Below, piece after piece: positions 1-9,102 of a stretch of 64,000 bases of DNA. The first letter of the stretch is position 1. Each line of letters begins with the position of its first letter. The DNA is from Undaria pinnatifida. Its lineage: Eukaryota; Sar; Phaeophyceae; Laminariales; Alariaceae. The translations under genes and the position numbers were made by a program. The notes beneath the pieces are model-generated. The model ran no database searches. It was not told the origin of the DNA and worked only from the letters and a program-made list of their open reading frames with translations. The stretch is from contig JABAKD010000009.1 of NCBI GenBank assembly GCA_012845835.1, positions 4,626,904-4,690,903 on the forward strand, written 5' to 3'.

Positions 1-860
1 AAAGCCAGCCTAGGTCGCTATTTTATGTGCCTGGTATCTTTTAGGTGTCCTGTACTACTGCATCTGGTATCTGGCATGCGATTAATCAGAGGTCAGGTAT
101 GGCGCCGCGAGTATGGTATTTACTTCGTACCAGGTACCAGCTATCGCATGCTCAGAGCTATGATACCTGGTACCAGGTAGATTCGCGTACAACCAGCAGC
201 GCACAAGCAGCAAGAGCAGTAGCCTACAATGACCTGGTACGACTCGTACCTCGTATCAAAATAACATTGCCGAAGACAAACTGCTGGTGTACAGCAGTAC
301 AGAACACGAAAAAATAAACCTGGCAGTAAGAAAGCCAGGGTGATATTTAGCTACCGGAGTAAAAACCTCGGGAGTCAATATACCTTTATGTGACCACGGA
401 CTCTAGATTTTTTACAAGAGTTAATGTGAGGAAAAAAAAACAACATACTGAAGTTACCTGTAAGAACAAACCCTCTGCCAAATACGAAGGCCAACCTACT
501 GCTGTAGGTCAGTATTTCCGTGCGTTACGATATACAGCGATACTACAGCAGTACCAGACACCTACCTGTAATATTAAAGGTGCAGTAATAAAAAAGCCAA
601 GTTGATATTTTCGGGAGAAAAAGAAGCTCGGGAGCTGTTATACTGAAGTCACTGTAGAATGGACCCCCTCACAAATAAGAAACCCAGCTTACCGCAGGTA
701 CCAGGTAAGTATGTTTCTTATCTGGTGTCCTGTTGTACTGCTTTACTATGGTACCAGGTACTGCTGTGTAAGATTCGTCCGTACGGCAGCAGGTAACAAA
801 CAGATGTCTACGAAAGAACCACTCACATCCGGCCTTGTGTAGCGTAGGTAAAGGGCTGTA
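1..860. other. Non-genic, repeat-rich stretch
   Basis: No convincing gene is visible. The stretch is rich in variants of GGTACCAGGTA, most dense at 130-180 and 690-760. Two diverged copies of a roughly 110-bp segment sit near 290-400 and 560-660; both contain a 'gccagggtgatattt'-like core followed by 'ctcgggag'. The short ORFs here are dominated by these repeats and lack recognisable domains. It is probably decayed transposon sequence, but no boundaries can be drawn. Confidence 0.4.
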
Positions 861-1494
861 AGGAAACTACCCCACCCGCTTGCTTTCCCTCTTGACGTGC
901 TGGCTTTGACAGAATAGTGCTCGTGATGTCGATGAGTGCTCTGCTGTCAAAGTAGATGAAGTTGCACTTTGTTGTGGTTCGCTCTCCCGAGCGGATCCAT
1001 CACCGCTGCCTCCACCGCTACTTCCATCGCTACCTCCACCGTCACGATCTCCGCCGCTGCTGCTTCCAATGCCCCCACCGCTGCCTCCGCCATCAATACC
1101 CACCTCGTCGCATCGACAGAGATGGCAGGCTCCAAGGAACGAAACACACTACAACCGCTGCTACATGGAAGCGCCTTGGCTCGGGACCACGGAAACGAGC
1201 CCTGTGGTCGTAGGCTAGGAGAGCCGCAATTAGACATACCAGAGCGTACATAGCCGCCACACCAGCATGGTGCTGGGGAGCCGAATGTGGTGTCGGTCGT
1301 CTGGTGTCTGCGCTGCGCGCGGTCCTGCTTGCAGTCTCTATCCTTACAAAAAAATCCGCAGGTATAGACTAGACGCCGTCCCGTACTTCGTGGTCTTTTT
1401 CAAATTGAAATCTGGTTCTGTAGAGTAGGTACACAGGCGTTTTTGGTGTTGGCAGGCTTTTCCTTCCTGCCAATTTTGGCAGATTCCCGGGCGC
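861..1494. other. Low-complexity GC-rich stretch without a supported gene
   Basis: Between about 990 and 1110 the plus strand is an imperfect CCNCCGCTN trinucleotide-like repeat. It creates overlapping open frames on both strands, including Gly/Ser-only peptides on the minus strand. Such frames are expected from the base composition, so none is called as a gene. The remainder to 1494 shows no recognisable feature. Confidence 0.4.
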
Positions 1495-1656
1495 CGGGAA
1501 ATACGGGGTATGGTGGGGTGACAAATGGCACGCTCCGATCAAAGAATCAGCTTTTACAACAGCAGCCACATGCGCATAGCGTTGCAGGCTTTTGATGCTT
1601 AGGGGGCTGGACCGCTGCTGGGCGGCAGGATCGTAGCGTGGTGCCATCAGCGCCTA
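1495..1656 (+). repeat. Direct repeat, copy A
   Basis: A roughly 150-bp segment containing 'ggggtatggtggggtgacaa' and 'ctgctgggcggcaggat' recurs at 2103-2243 in the same orientation with about 80% identity by eye. The two copies flank an AT-rich spacer. They may be diverged ends of a small element, but no terminal motif or target duplication is evident. Confidence 0.5.
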
Positions 1657-2032
1657 GTCTATATCCACTGCTGTTTGCTTTTTATGAGTCAAGCAAAATT
1701 GCGCTGGATTGTTTTGATCGTCGTCCAAATTGAAAACGTCCCCTCGTGGGGACGAAAGCAACTCGCCTCAGCATAGCGAGGACTCGCCACGCGCATGTAC
1801 ACGATGCATCCCACTACTGCTGCTGCACGGTAGCGGTTTATACATAGCGTTGTGCCGTCCTTATGTTTGGTACCTGTCATCTGTGGCGTGAGCAAAATCT
1901 CCGGCACAAAACAATACCCCTTTAGAATGTAGTACGGAAAGTTACTAACTTTTTTAACGTAAATGTAAGGATGGGTTTATATATCAATTAACATTTTAAT
2001 GGTTCCCATAATACTGACAAAATAAACGCGAT

Positions 2033-2082
2033 CTATGGACATGCAATTGAGATGCGTCTATGGACATGCAATTGAGATGCGT
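2033..2082 (+). repeat. Perfect 25-bp tandem duplication
   Basis: Two adjacent, identical 25-bp units, each beginning 'ctatggacatgc'. Perfect identity suggests a recent local duplication. It lies just upstream of the second copy of the 150-bp direct repeat. Confidence 0.85.
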
Positions 2083-2102
2083 CCGAAGCGGCGGCACACC
2101 AG

Positions 2103-2243
2103 AAGTATGGGGTATGGTGGGGTGACAAATGCCGCGGTCCGATAAAAAAATCAGCTTCTAAAACAGTAGCCACACGCGCATACAGTTGCAGGCTGCCGCT
2201 AGGGGGCTAGACTGCTGCTGGGCGGCAGGATTAGCGTGGTGCT
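2103..2243 (+). repeat. Direct repeat, copy B
   Basis: Diverged second copy of the segment at 1495-1656, in the same orientation. Both copies end with the 'gctgctgggcggcagga' block followed by 'gcgtggtgc'. Confidence 0.5.
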
Positions 2244-2324
2244 CTGTGCAAAAATAGGGAAAGAAACGTGTACCCTTTCCGAGAGCAGAAAAGCCGGGTT
2301 TGCCTCTTCCGGGGATTTGTCACC

Positions 2325-2378
2325 GGAATCAGAACCAGAACCAGGACCAGAACCAGAACCAGAACCAAAACGAAAATT
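2325..2378 (+). repeat. Hexanucleotide CCAGAA repeat
   Basis: Imperfect tandem hexamer (ccagaa/ccagga) of about eight units. It opens Glu-Pro and Gly-Ser dipeptide frames on the two strands. The overlapping ORFs of 63-136 residues are carried by this repeat and are not called. From 2384 to 2841 I see no gene. Confidence 0.75.
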
Positions 2379-2843
2379 TGCGAAACGCCGGGGACTTTTC
2401 TTATCCGCCACCGCCGAGAAAAAATAAAATCGAATTTCAAACGCTTGCCACGCGTGACACACTGTACGGATCTCGCTCAAACCTCGCGCAAAGTGACCGC
2501 GGTGATTACATGTGTCGACGCCAGGGCGCGCGCCGGCTAAACGTGCGTGTACGAAGATATATGATCGAAAGCAAAGAAAAATAATCACAGTTATACGTAT
2601 ACATGACATATAAATAGCTCCAGACGATTCCCGCTCAAAATACCAAACGATGGCGAGAGGATGGTCCTTACGTTACTCAACACGAGATATTTGCTCCTTG
2701 ATACGAGAGAGGTATACAACTTCCTGATTAGAGTAATTTAAACTACCAGATTCGTTCGCGACCGATGAATTACCCATTGTTGCACGAACCCCTCTTTGTC
2801 CTTCCCATATCTAAGCTATGTGGAGCCGTCCGTCAGGAGAGTA

Positions 2844-4163
2844 CAGTAGGTGGGCCTATATAGTGCGGGTTATATAGTGCGCCCCTGCCGGTATAGTTCG
2901 GGTGAAATCACTTAACACAAAATTCGGGCCTATATAGTGCGCATGCCGCACAATAGGGGCACAGGTCTATATAATGCGGATTTGGACCACCTCACACCCG
3001 ATATAGTGCGGGTCTGAAGTCACCCCGCCTTAGATCACGGGGTCAAACTGACCACAAACCTGCAGTGCTGCGGTACAGCAGTACAGTACTACAGCTGCAC
3101 AGTACCCCTACCACCCGGCGGACCCTACTGGCAACACGAACCGCAGTGTAGAGACTCACGATGCCGTGTGCAGCATGCGAACTCTGCCATCTTCCCCATC
3201 TGGAGAGTGAGGACGACGACGACGTCGAAGGCGTTCGCACAGAGCCACCGTCGTATGCGGAAGTTCTCCAGCACTTCGCCGCCCTGGAAAACTACGCAGA
3301 AGCGTCCGGCATCATCGAGGCCGGCCATTTGCTCCAGAGGGCACGGATGTTGATGATTGCAGAGAATGCATCGCGGCCATCTCGCCAGACTGATGTCCGG
3401 GGGTATTTTGACACGTGAAACGATTGGCGTTGCTCGTAATTTTTTGGGGGGTGGGTGGGTGGGGCGCGGGTCTACGGAGTGCCTGACTTTCATGTGTGGT
3501 GAAGTGACTCGTACGAAGTACAGTAAGTCAAAGGTTAGGCGCGTTTTACTTGTTCGTGCATTAAAACCAAGCCCAAGGGTATGCGTGGTGTTGCGTTGTT
3601 GCGGATTTTCTCGTAGCCACAAAGGTAGAGCGTACGAGAAGTTCGAGTAGAGACGTATGTTTGCTGTTGTTCCAGTTTCCCGCTTTTTTTCCTGAGAGGA
3701 TGTCACCGTTTGGCACGTTTATGTTTCGTTTGCAGAGCTTGCATTTAGTAGTCAATCCATTCCTCTACGAACTTCATAAATTTCATCTCAACCAACGATG
3801 GGACTTCGCACACACGGACGGGTGGTGCACTCAGACGTGCGAGCGCGTCGTCATGAGCAACCACGCTATACCCGGGTGCAGCAGGCCTATTTAACGCTGC
3901 AACAGGCTGTCCTCTTCTCACCACGTACAGATGCATGTATCGACAGCTTGTTCACCTTCGTACACCTTGCCGTTGGCTTTGTTCTGTGCTTTAAACAAGT
4001 GAAATCGCGAATAGAGCGGTAACCCGCACTTTTGAGTTGAATCTAGTCGCGAATTGTGCGGGTGCCCGCACTATAAAGGCCTGAAATCATATAGTGCGCG
4101 AGGTCGATGTAGTGCGGGTACGGAGCCGTGTCACATACCCGCACTATATAGGCCCACCTACTG
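2844..4163 (+). mobile_element. pogo-like (Tc1/mariner superfamily) DNA transposon relic
   Basis: The ends are perfect inverted repeats of at least 27 bp beginning CAGTAGGTGGGCCTATATAG, directly flanked by TA on both sides (2842-2843 and 4164-4165). A TA target and a CAGT start are typical of the pogo/Tigger/Fot branch. Many inverted copies of 'tatatagtgcggg' lie inside both ends (2860-3020 and 4060-4150), probably transposase-binding subterminal repeats. At 1.32 kb it is too short for a full transposase gene. Only a C-terminal remnant (3161-3418) is found, so this is an internally deleted, non-autonomous copy. Element class is well supported; exact family is inferred. Confidence 0.85.
3161..3418 (+). 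pseudogene. pogo/Tigger-type transposase, C-terminal fragment
   Basis: An 85-codon open stretch. It has a short acidic run (SEDDDDVEG), a segment with PPSYAEVLQHFAALENYAE, and ends RQTDVRGYFDT followed by a stop. Acidic linker, then a 'P(T/S)xxEALxALxxLxxY' helix, then a basic (K/R)QTxxxxFF tail is the usual end of pogo/Tigger/jerky-type DDE transposases. The N-terminal CENP-B-like DNA-binding domain and the DDE catalytic core are absent. It sits inside the TIR-bounded element at 2844-4163, which supports the assignment. The ATG is simply the first in the frame; the natural protein would have started far upstream. Confidence 0.6.
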
Positions 4164-4165
4164 TA

Positions 4166-4599
4166 TAAATTTTGTTGTGTTGTCTAAACCAGATTTTGTG
4201 TGTGGTGTAGACCTCATCAAGTATTGAGCATCGAATAAGCAGGTGCATCTCTGCCGCGCTATTCCTTGATATTAATACCATCCATCAACATCGACTGTAA
4301 TCTTCGCCATGAGTAATACGCATGCTACGACTACGGCGGGTTACATATGATATCCGAAAGCTGTGGTGGCGGGGTTCCTGAAGTAAGGAACTAGCCAGCA
4401 ATTGATTCCCAGGTACCCGGTACGTCAATATTGGAGTATTATTCCATAAAGTGCCGCAAGAGACATCAAAAACTTCGCCTTACAGAACAATTAGCCGCCG
4501 GAATCGCCAATATATAGCAGAGTGTAATCCCGGATCGTTAAACGCCCGCCATCCTAAATTACCTGGAAGAAAAGTAATGAAATAAATCCATATAGAAAC
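4166..4599. other. Intergenic, nothing recognised
   Basis: AT-leaning sequence between the pogo-like element and the next repeat. No ORF above noise and no structural repeat seen. Confidence 0.4.
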
Positions 4600-5346
4600 C
4601 TCTAGCCATCAATGGGGGTCAGGCCATATTGCGGTCAAGCTTGGTAAGAACTTAGTTTGAACTTTGAAGGAAATGGTTATTGCACACCGTTTACTAGACG
4701 GAAATGAAGCTCACAGGGGCTTCACGGGCAATGGCCGGACTCACGCGTCAGGTCAGTTATTTTCGTTCAAAATTGACACGTCAAGAGCGCGTGCTACGTA
4801 CGATCAAGGTAGCACTTTGTGGCTAACTAAAAAATGTTTCATAAATAAAGGGGTCGATGCCCCTTGACGCTTGACCCATAAACAATGGTCGGTATGCTGT
4901 TCTTGTTTTGAAGAAATCTTTGTGTAATACCTGGGCCATACGGTTTTTCGTCCAATACATCTCACTTGTATTATGTCTCCAAATCTCTTTGTGGCGTGGA
5001 ATATAGAGTAGTGTCGGTCACAACGAGAGCCTTTCGAATATATGAGTGCACCTCCACCGTAGCTCGTTGCCGGAGTGGGTCGCCCTGGCCCTACCCAACC
5101 CGACCCGTCTTACCGTGACCCGATCCGATCCGACCTGACCCGACCAGACCGGACCCGAGCCGAGCCGAGCCGAGCCGAGCCGAGCCGAGCCAAGCCAAGC
5201 CGAGCCAAGCCGACCACACCCCATCCGTGAAAGCCCATCCGTGAAAGCCCCTGGAAGAGCCATTATTGCAGGGGCTGAAAAAATGAGGTTTGAGGTCAAG
5301 AGTAAGGTTTGGGGCCAGTGAAGATAATGTTTTGTGGTTCGAGTTG
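4600..5346 (+). repeat. Dispersed repeat family X, copy 1 (left part)
   Basis: Diverged but collinear with 38.1-38.4 kb plus 39.56-39.9 kb. Shared blocks include 'gcgtgctacgtacgat' (4790s and 38,250s), 'acctgggccatacg' (4,930 and 38,390) and 'ctaccgtag'-type sequence (5,055 and 39,625). Copy 1 is interrupted by the DNA transposon 5347-6667 and resumes at 6676. Copy 2 has its own extra 1.1 kb between 38.42 and 39.55 kb. Identity of the family is unknown. Confidence 0.55.
5157..5212 (+). repeat. CCGAG pentanucleotide microsatellite
   Basis: About eleven units of gagcc/aagcc, preceded from 5088 by related degenerate 'gacccgatccgacc' motifs. It gives repetitive Trp/Leu/Gly/Ser-Ala-Arg frames on the minus strand, which account for the overlapping ORFs at 5018-5392. 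Those are not called as genes. Confidence 0.8.
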
Positions 5347-5471
5347 GGCTCGACCCCCATGGTCTTACCTGCCTACCCATAGTACAGGCCAATCAGGAGG
5401 CTCCATTTAGGCCATATTTTTTTTTTCTACACAGTCCCTCCCATTAGTACACCATAGTACAGGCCAATCAG

Positions 5472-5640
5472 CGAGCGACACGGGGGTTGGGCGCGGCGCA
5501 ACTCTTGTAGTACAAGTAGCAGTGCTGCTGTAGTACAGCTGTGGTCGGCTCTGCCCGAGCGACACAGGGGTTGTGCGCGGCGCAACTCTGGTAGTACAAG
5601 TAGTACTGCTGCTGCTGTAGTACTGCTGCGGTCGGCTCTT
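5472..5640 (+). repeat. Two tandem ~84-bp units inside the TIR element
   Basis: Units 5472-5555 and 5556-5640, each starting cgagcgacac, containing 'gcgcggcgcaactct', a 'gtagtacaagtag' block and ending 'ggtcggctct'. They are about 88% identical by eye. They are likely subterminal or promoter repeats of the element. Confidence 0.75.
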
Positions 5641-5888
5641 CGCAAGCGGCGCCCCAGCGGCGGCGGCGTACCTCAAAAGCACAAAAACATGAAGCAAATA
5701 CATGTTGTCCACGCCTGCCGTAGGGCGGTCTTTATGGCGCTGCTGCTATTCGCTCGGGATGGAATTCAGCGTGTGGTCGCTCCTCCTGCCCCTGTCGGAA
5801 GGCCGGCAGGGAAGCAGAATCGAGCGGGTGCGGGCAAGCCAGCAGTTCATCGCAAGCTGCCGGAGCTGATGGTGCTGATGTTAGCGCT

Positions 5889-6146
5889 GTGTCAGGCTCT
5901 TCTTCGGCGGGGGGTGCTAAGCGGCGGAACCAGCACAGCCGTACGTGCGGGCACAAGATGCGAGTCGGAGCCTTCAAACGTCACCACAACCAGTTCTTGT
6001 CATCTCCAGGTCCCATTTGCACCGTGCCAGAGAGTCGACGCCGCGTCAAAGTCAACCCGATTGCCACAAGGTCCATCCGGATGTTCGGTAGCGATTGTCA
6101 CTGCGTCGGGGATGATGCTTACCCGGGGGGGTGCAGCTCGAAGTAG
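5889..6146 (+). CDS. Hypothetical 85-aa ORF within DNA transposon
   Basis: Not recognised. The translation has a basic, Cys/His-containing block (TCGHKMRVGAFKRHH) and a second run (GSDCHCVGDD) that could be zinc-binding. A longer overlapping frame (5689-6171, 160 codons) is Ala/Arg-rich and looks less like a protein, so this frame is preferred on composition only. It lies wholly inside the TIR element 5347-6667. It may be a fragment of a transposase or of a captured host exon. Confidence 0.25.
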   Translation: MSGSSSAGGAKRRNQHSRTCGHKMRVGAFKRHHNQFLSSPGPICTVPESRRRVKVNPIATRSIRMFGSDCHCVGDDAYPGGCSSK

Positions 6147-6675
6147 GTGGACCATAAGTCTACGTCAATGAAAGGGTTCGCGTTTGTTAGCGAGAGCACG
6201 TACCTCGAGGGCAAGGTTGTCTCGGGCAGCTCATTATCGTGCCCACAGGGTAGGCGCGTTGTGCAGGCATGCGTTTATGGATGTAGCTTGAGGGGGCATG
6301 TAGTGGCATACTCTCGGTTGTACTCGGGGCTCTACTTTAATTTTTTTTTCTTGTATTCTTGAAAGAACAAACACATTGACAGATATTTTATTTTCGTTCG
6401 GTCTTGGCTCTCCTCTTGGCCACTGTATTCCACGTCGGTCATTCTACGTGGCATCCCATGGGGTACACGACATCAAGCGCTTCAATCCGATACCCTGTTT
6501 GCCGACGTACTCCCATTTGATCAAAAGTTATGCAACATTTACTGCCTGTAGTAGTTGTGATCTTTTACACGTGCCGTTGACCAAAACCTTCGGCCAAAAA
6601 TAAACTTTCGCGCTTCGCGCGAAAATAATTTAACTATCGGGCCAGGTAAGACCATGGGGGTCGAGCCTCGAGTTG

Positions 6676-6760
6676 GGACCAGAGTTGAGATATGCTACGG
6701 CACAGACACACCAACATGTTTACGAGGTTCCTCGCGAAAGAAAAAGTCTATGATATGTAC
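6676..6760 (+). repeat. Dispersed repeat family X, copy 1 (right part)
   Basis: Continuation of the family-X copy after the inserted transposon. It aligns with 39,800-39,880 through blocks such as 'gacacaccaacatgtttacgaggttc' versus 'gcacaccaaaacgtttttaggggttc' (first 20 bases of each are the informative part). The stretch 6761-7384 beyond it has short ORFs up to 107 codons without domains; no gene is called. Confidence 0.5.
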
Positions 6761-7388
6761 CAAAGCCGAATCGAGAAAACGTACTAGTTACCTGATGAAA
6801 TATCCCATGGCCCACGTATGCACCTTATGTTTTTCCTATGAACTACTGTTGCGGCGGATTGACATGACGTCACATGAAATCCCGTGGCGAAATGCTGCCT
6901 AGGTCCGTATAACGCCGATCAGTCTAAAAAGCGTGCCGCTCACGGCCTCAGTACAAAAACACACAAAACCAAACGAGAGAAAAAGGAACCTGAACTTGAT
7001 CTGACACGAGCGTGAGTGACTGCGAACCGAGCCTGAGTACAGCGATCGTTACCGTGAGGCATTGTTGGAGGTTTAATCTGGAGATCTGTTATAGTGTACG
7101 AGCGCTTGGAAGAGGACTGCGTGAGACGAGACTGGTGTTTGCAGGCAGCTGTTGCAACAAGCAGACGGGAGGAATTAGCCTGAAGATAGACACCCGGAGG
7201 GGAAACGAACTAGAAGCGGTGAGAGAGTTGGGACAAGGGATTGGAGACTTGGGTACGTGTGTCTACAGTAGCTCTTTATCTTTTCGTTACATGGGGCTTC
7301 AGGTGGGATCCGTGTGGGTCGATTGTCTCGCTTGACGCAGGTAGAAGTACGGTCGTAAATGCGCAGGTAGAAGAGCAGCTGCATGTCG

Positions 7389-8039
7389 TGTTAAGAATAA
7401 TGCGCTGTGTCCCAGCAGCAGGTAGATGCCGCTGATGCTCGTAGGCTGTGTGGCCTACCTCAGAGGTATACACTCAGAGAGCAGTCGAACTGCGAGCGAC
7501 TCAGAAACAGAGAAATGAAGATGTTTGATTACTGACTGACTCCCAAGTCAGGTTTTGCTGGTGGTGCCGATGAGGAGTGAGAAGGATGGGCGAGCTAAAG
7601 GATGGGCCACTCTTCTCGAATACGACAAAAATTAGCCAATCACACAAAAGATCCAGAATGATTCCAGAATGATTCTGGAAGGTTTCCTACGTTCTAGAAG
7701 CAGCAACCTCGATCTGGAACGCTTCCAGAAGCTTACAGAAATTCCTGAAGCTTCTAGAAGGCTTCCAGAAGCTACACACGTTCAACGTAAATGTCCCGGT
7801 CAACCTTGACCTATCATGCTTCCGGAATATTTCTAGAACAAGAGAATACATGCTACGGAGCCATAAAGGTGTGCCCGCTAGATTCTTTTCTACTGCTGCG
7901 CAGAAATACTAGTTGCTGCAATCTACGTCTGCGCTAGATATCGCTACTACCGACACACGGCTGTCAAGTTGTCGCAATCGTACACAAAGGTAGAACTGTG
8001 TTCAGCTGTTGACAGATGCACATAGAGACATCCTTGACA
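7389..8039 (-). repeat. copia 3' LTR
   Basis: 651 bp. Read on the minus strand it starts TGTCAAGG and ends CTTAACA. It is a direct repeat of 13829-14479. It contains a dense array of GAA/TTC inverted motifs at 7662-7769 and an ATTGG/CCAAT motif near 7634. No clear TATA box is visible downstream of that array on the minus strand. Confidence 0.96.
7662..7769 (-). promoter_or_regulatory. Heat-shock-element-like array in copia LTR
   Basis: Heat-shock factor binds alternating nGAAn units (GAAnnTTCnnGAA). At 7742-7759 four units are perfectly phased: TTCctGAAgcTTCtaGAA. Further TTCnnGAA pairs lie at 7662-7669, 7673-7680, 7722-7729 and about 7761-7769. The array is within the LTR, upstream of the internal region in the element's orientation, where promoter/enhancer elements lie. 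The second LTR keeps the phased core at 14182-14199. Function is inferred from the motif only. Confidence 0.6.
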
Positions 8040-8051
8040 CAACCCCGCGAA
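8040..8051 (-). other. Candidate polypurine tract
   Basis: Immediately upstream of the 3' LTR on the minus strand is ttcgcggggttg. It is short and interrupted, but position and G-run suit the plus-strand primer of an LTR retrotransposon. Confidence 0.4.
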
Positions 8052-8182
8052 TGGACAACCAGTCGATGTGTTCAACGGAAAAACAACTTTGTCTCGTGCA
8101 ACCCCGCAATTCGCATATGATTGCAACTTCCTAATTCACGAATCCCAAGAAACACTGTACTACAACTGAGTCGACATATATA

Positions 8183-8425
8183 TCATAGATCAACATGTTT
8201 ATTTAGACTAACTACGTAGTCTTTATACGGAGAGAAAAAATGGTACTCGTCCACGCTCCTGTTCGTGAACTCCTTCCTGGTGATTGCTTTCCTGCGTCTG
8301 ATGATGTTCTTGCGCACGTGCACGCATATTCCAAAGTCAAATTTCCCTCCGAAAACGCTGTCCTTCACCCAGCCGTCCACGAATAAATCTCCGACATTCG
8401 GCGACGAAAAAAAACAAACAAACAA
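8183..8425 (-). CDS. Hypothetical 80-aa ORF between pol and 3' LTR
   Basis: An open frame in the minus-strand space between the RNase H stop (8440) and the 3' LTR. The opening residues are encoded partly by a (TTTG)n microsatellite (8409-8436). The body contains DGWVKDSVFGGKFDFG and a basic run IIRRRKAITRKEF. No family is recognised. Some copia-like elements have extra coding here, but it may equally be untranslated 3' sequence. The choice of start is arbitrary. Confidence 0.25.
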   Translation of the reverse strand: MFVCFFSSPNVGDLFVDGWVKDSVFGGKFDFGICVHVRKNIIRRRKAITRKEFTNRSVDEYHFFSPYKDYVVSLNKHVDL

Positions 8426-8439
8426 ACAAACAAACTCCT

Positions 8440-9102
8440 TCAGTGCTTGAAGTTCTGAATTTGCAGGAGGATCGACGTGAAGCGATGCTTGGGCAGATGC
8501 TTGGTCGCGATGTCCGCCAATTGTTTCTCGCTCCGCTTGTGGTGGAGGTTGATCTTGCCCCTAGATTCCAGCTCCCGGATAAAAAAGTAGCGTAGGGCGA
8601 CATGCTTCGTTCTCTGGCTGTGCATGGCATTCCCAGCCACTGTGAGAGCCCCGGTACTATCACTGTGGATTGGCACCGATTCGAAGTTCTTGAACTTCAG
8701 CTCTCCCATGAAGTTGGAGATGTAGACCGCTTCCCTAGCGGCGTAGCTGATTGCCTGGATCTCGGCTTCGACCGTGCTCTGAGCAACAATCGTCTGGCTT
8801 TTTGCCCCGAAGTTAAGCAGTCCGCCTCCCAGGAAGAACAAATAGCCGGTGGTGGATCTTCCGTTGTCCGGGTTTGCCCCGAAGGACGAGTCTGCGTATG
8901 CGGTCAGTCGGAATTGTCCGCGCTTGTAGGTGAGGGGCAGGTCCGGGTTTCGGCGAAGGTATCGCAGTACGTGCTTAGCTGCCCTCAGGTTGACTTGAGC
9001 CGGGTTGTTGCAGGCCTTGGACAGTTGCAGTGCTGCAAAGCAGATGTCGAATCTGGTGCCTTGCGTCAGGTAGAAAATGCAACCCGTCATTTGTTGGAAC
9101 AA
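8440..9102 (-). CDS. copia pol, RNase H domain (third frame segment)
   Basis: A 220-codon segment in the same frame as the gag-integrase ORF. It opens with the RT-RNase H connection (QQMTGCIFYLTQGTRFDICF, the copia 'YxxLxGxLxYLxxxTRPDI' block). Then come RNase H acidic residues: D71 in YADSSFGAN, E112/E114 in STVEAEIQA, and D148 in HSDSTGA. It ends in the copia C-terminal blocks KHVALRYFFIREL and KQLADIATKHLP. It degrades the RNA strand during reverse transcription. A one-base shift near 9,110-9,140 separates it from the RT frame, so the listed ATG is not a real start. Confidence 0.93.
   Translation of the reverse strand: MFQQMTGCIFYLTQGTRFDICFAALQLSKACNNPAQVNLRAAKHVLRYLRRNPDLPLTYKRGQFRLTAYADSSFGANPDNGRSTTGYLFFLGGGLLNFGAKSQTIVAQSTVEAEIQAISYAAREAVYISNFMGELKFKNFESVPIHSDSTGALTVAGNAMHSQRTKHVALRYFFIRELESRGKINLHHKRSEKQLADIATKHLPKHRFTSILLQIQNFKH

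Larger units (their letters stand above)
5347..6667. mobile_element. Non-autonomous DNA transposon with 25-bp TIRs and 8-bp target duplication
   Basis: The ends are 25-bp inverted repeats identical by eye, starting GGCTCGACCCCCATGGTCTT. Both ends are flanked by the 8-bp duplication tcgagttg (5339-5346 and 6668-6675). Removing the insert joins sequence that aligns with an uninterrupted relative near 39,795-39,870, an empty-site match. An 8-bp duplication fits hAT, P, Merlin or KDZ-type elements; the GGCTC terminus does not settle which. The 1321-bp interior holds a duplicated 84-bp unit and two overlapping short ORFs, but no recognisable transposase. Confidence 0.85.

Noticed and set aside
867-1253. 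Overlapping ORFs in the CCNCCGCT repeat
   Set aside because: Simple-sequence bias creates open frames on both strands; the translations are Gly/Ser or Ala runs.
2199-2609. 136-codon minus-strand ORF
   Set aside because: Its core is the Gly-Ser translation of a CCAGAA microsatellite; no domain or conservation.
3430-3475. Gly-rich 'ARNFLGGG' peptide as a conserved motif
   Set aside because: It arises from a GGGTG-rich DNA stretch; such peptides recur by chance in G-rich repeats.
3125-3706. 193-codon minus-strand ORF inside the pogo-like element
   Set aside because: It overlaps the transposase C-terminal frame on the opposite strand, has no domain, and spans a G-rich stretch that suppresses stops.
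7389-8039. Reading the two 651-bp repeats as duplicated genes or insertion sequences
   Set aside because: TG...CA termini, flanking gtcg, adjacent PBS and pol order identify them as LTRs.
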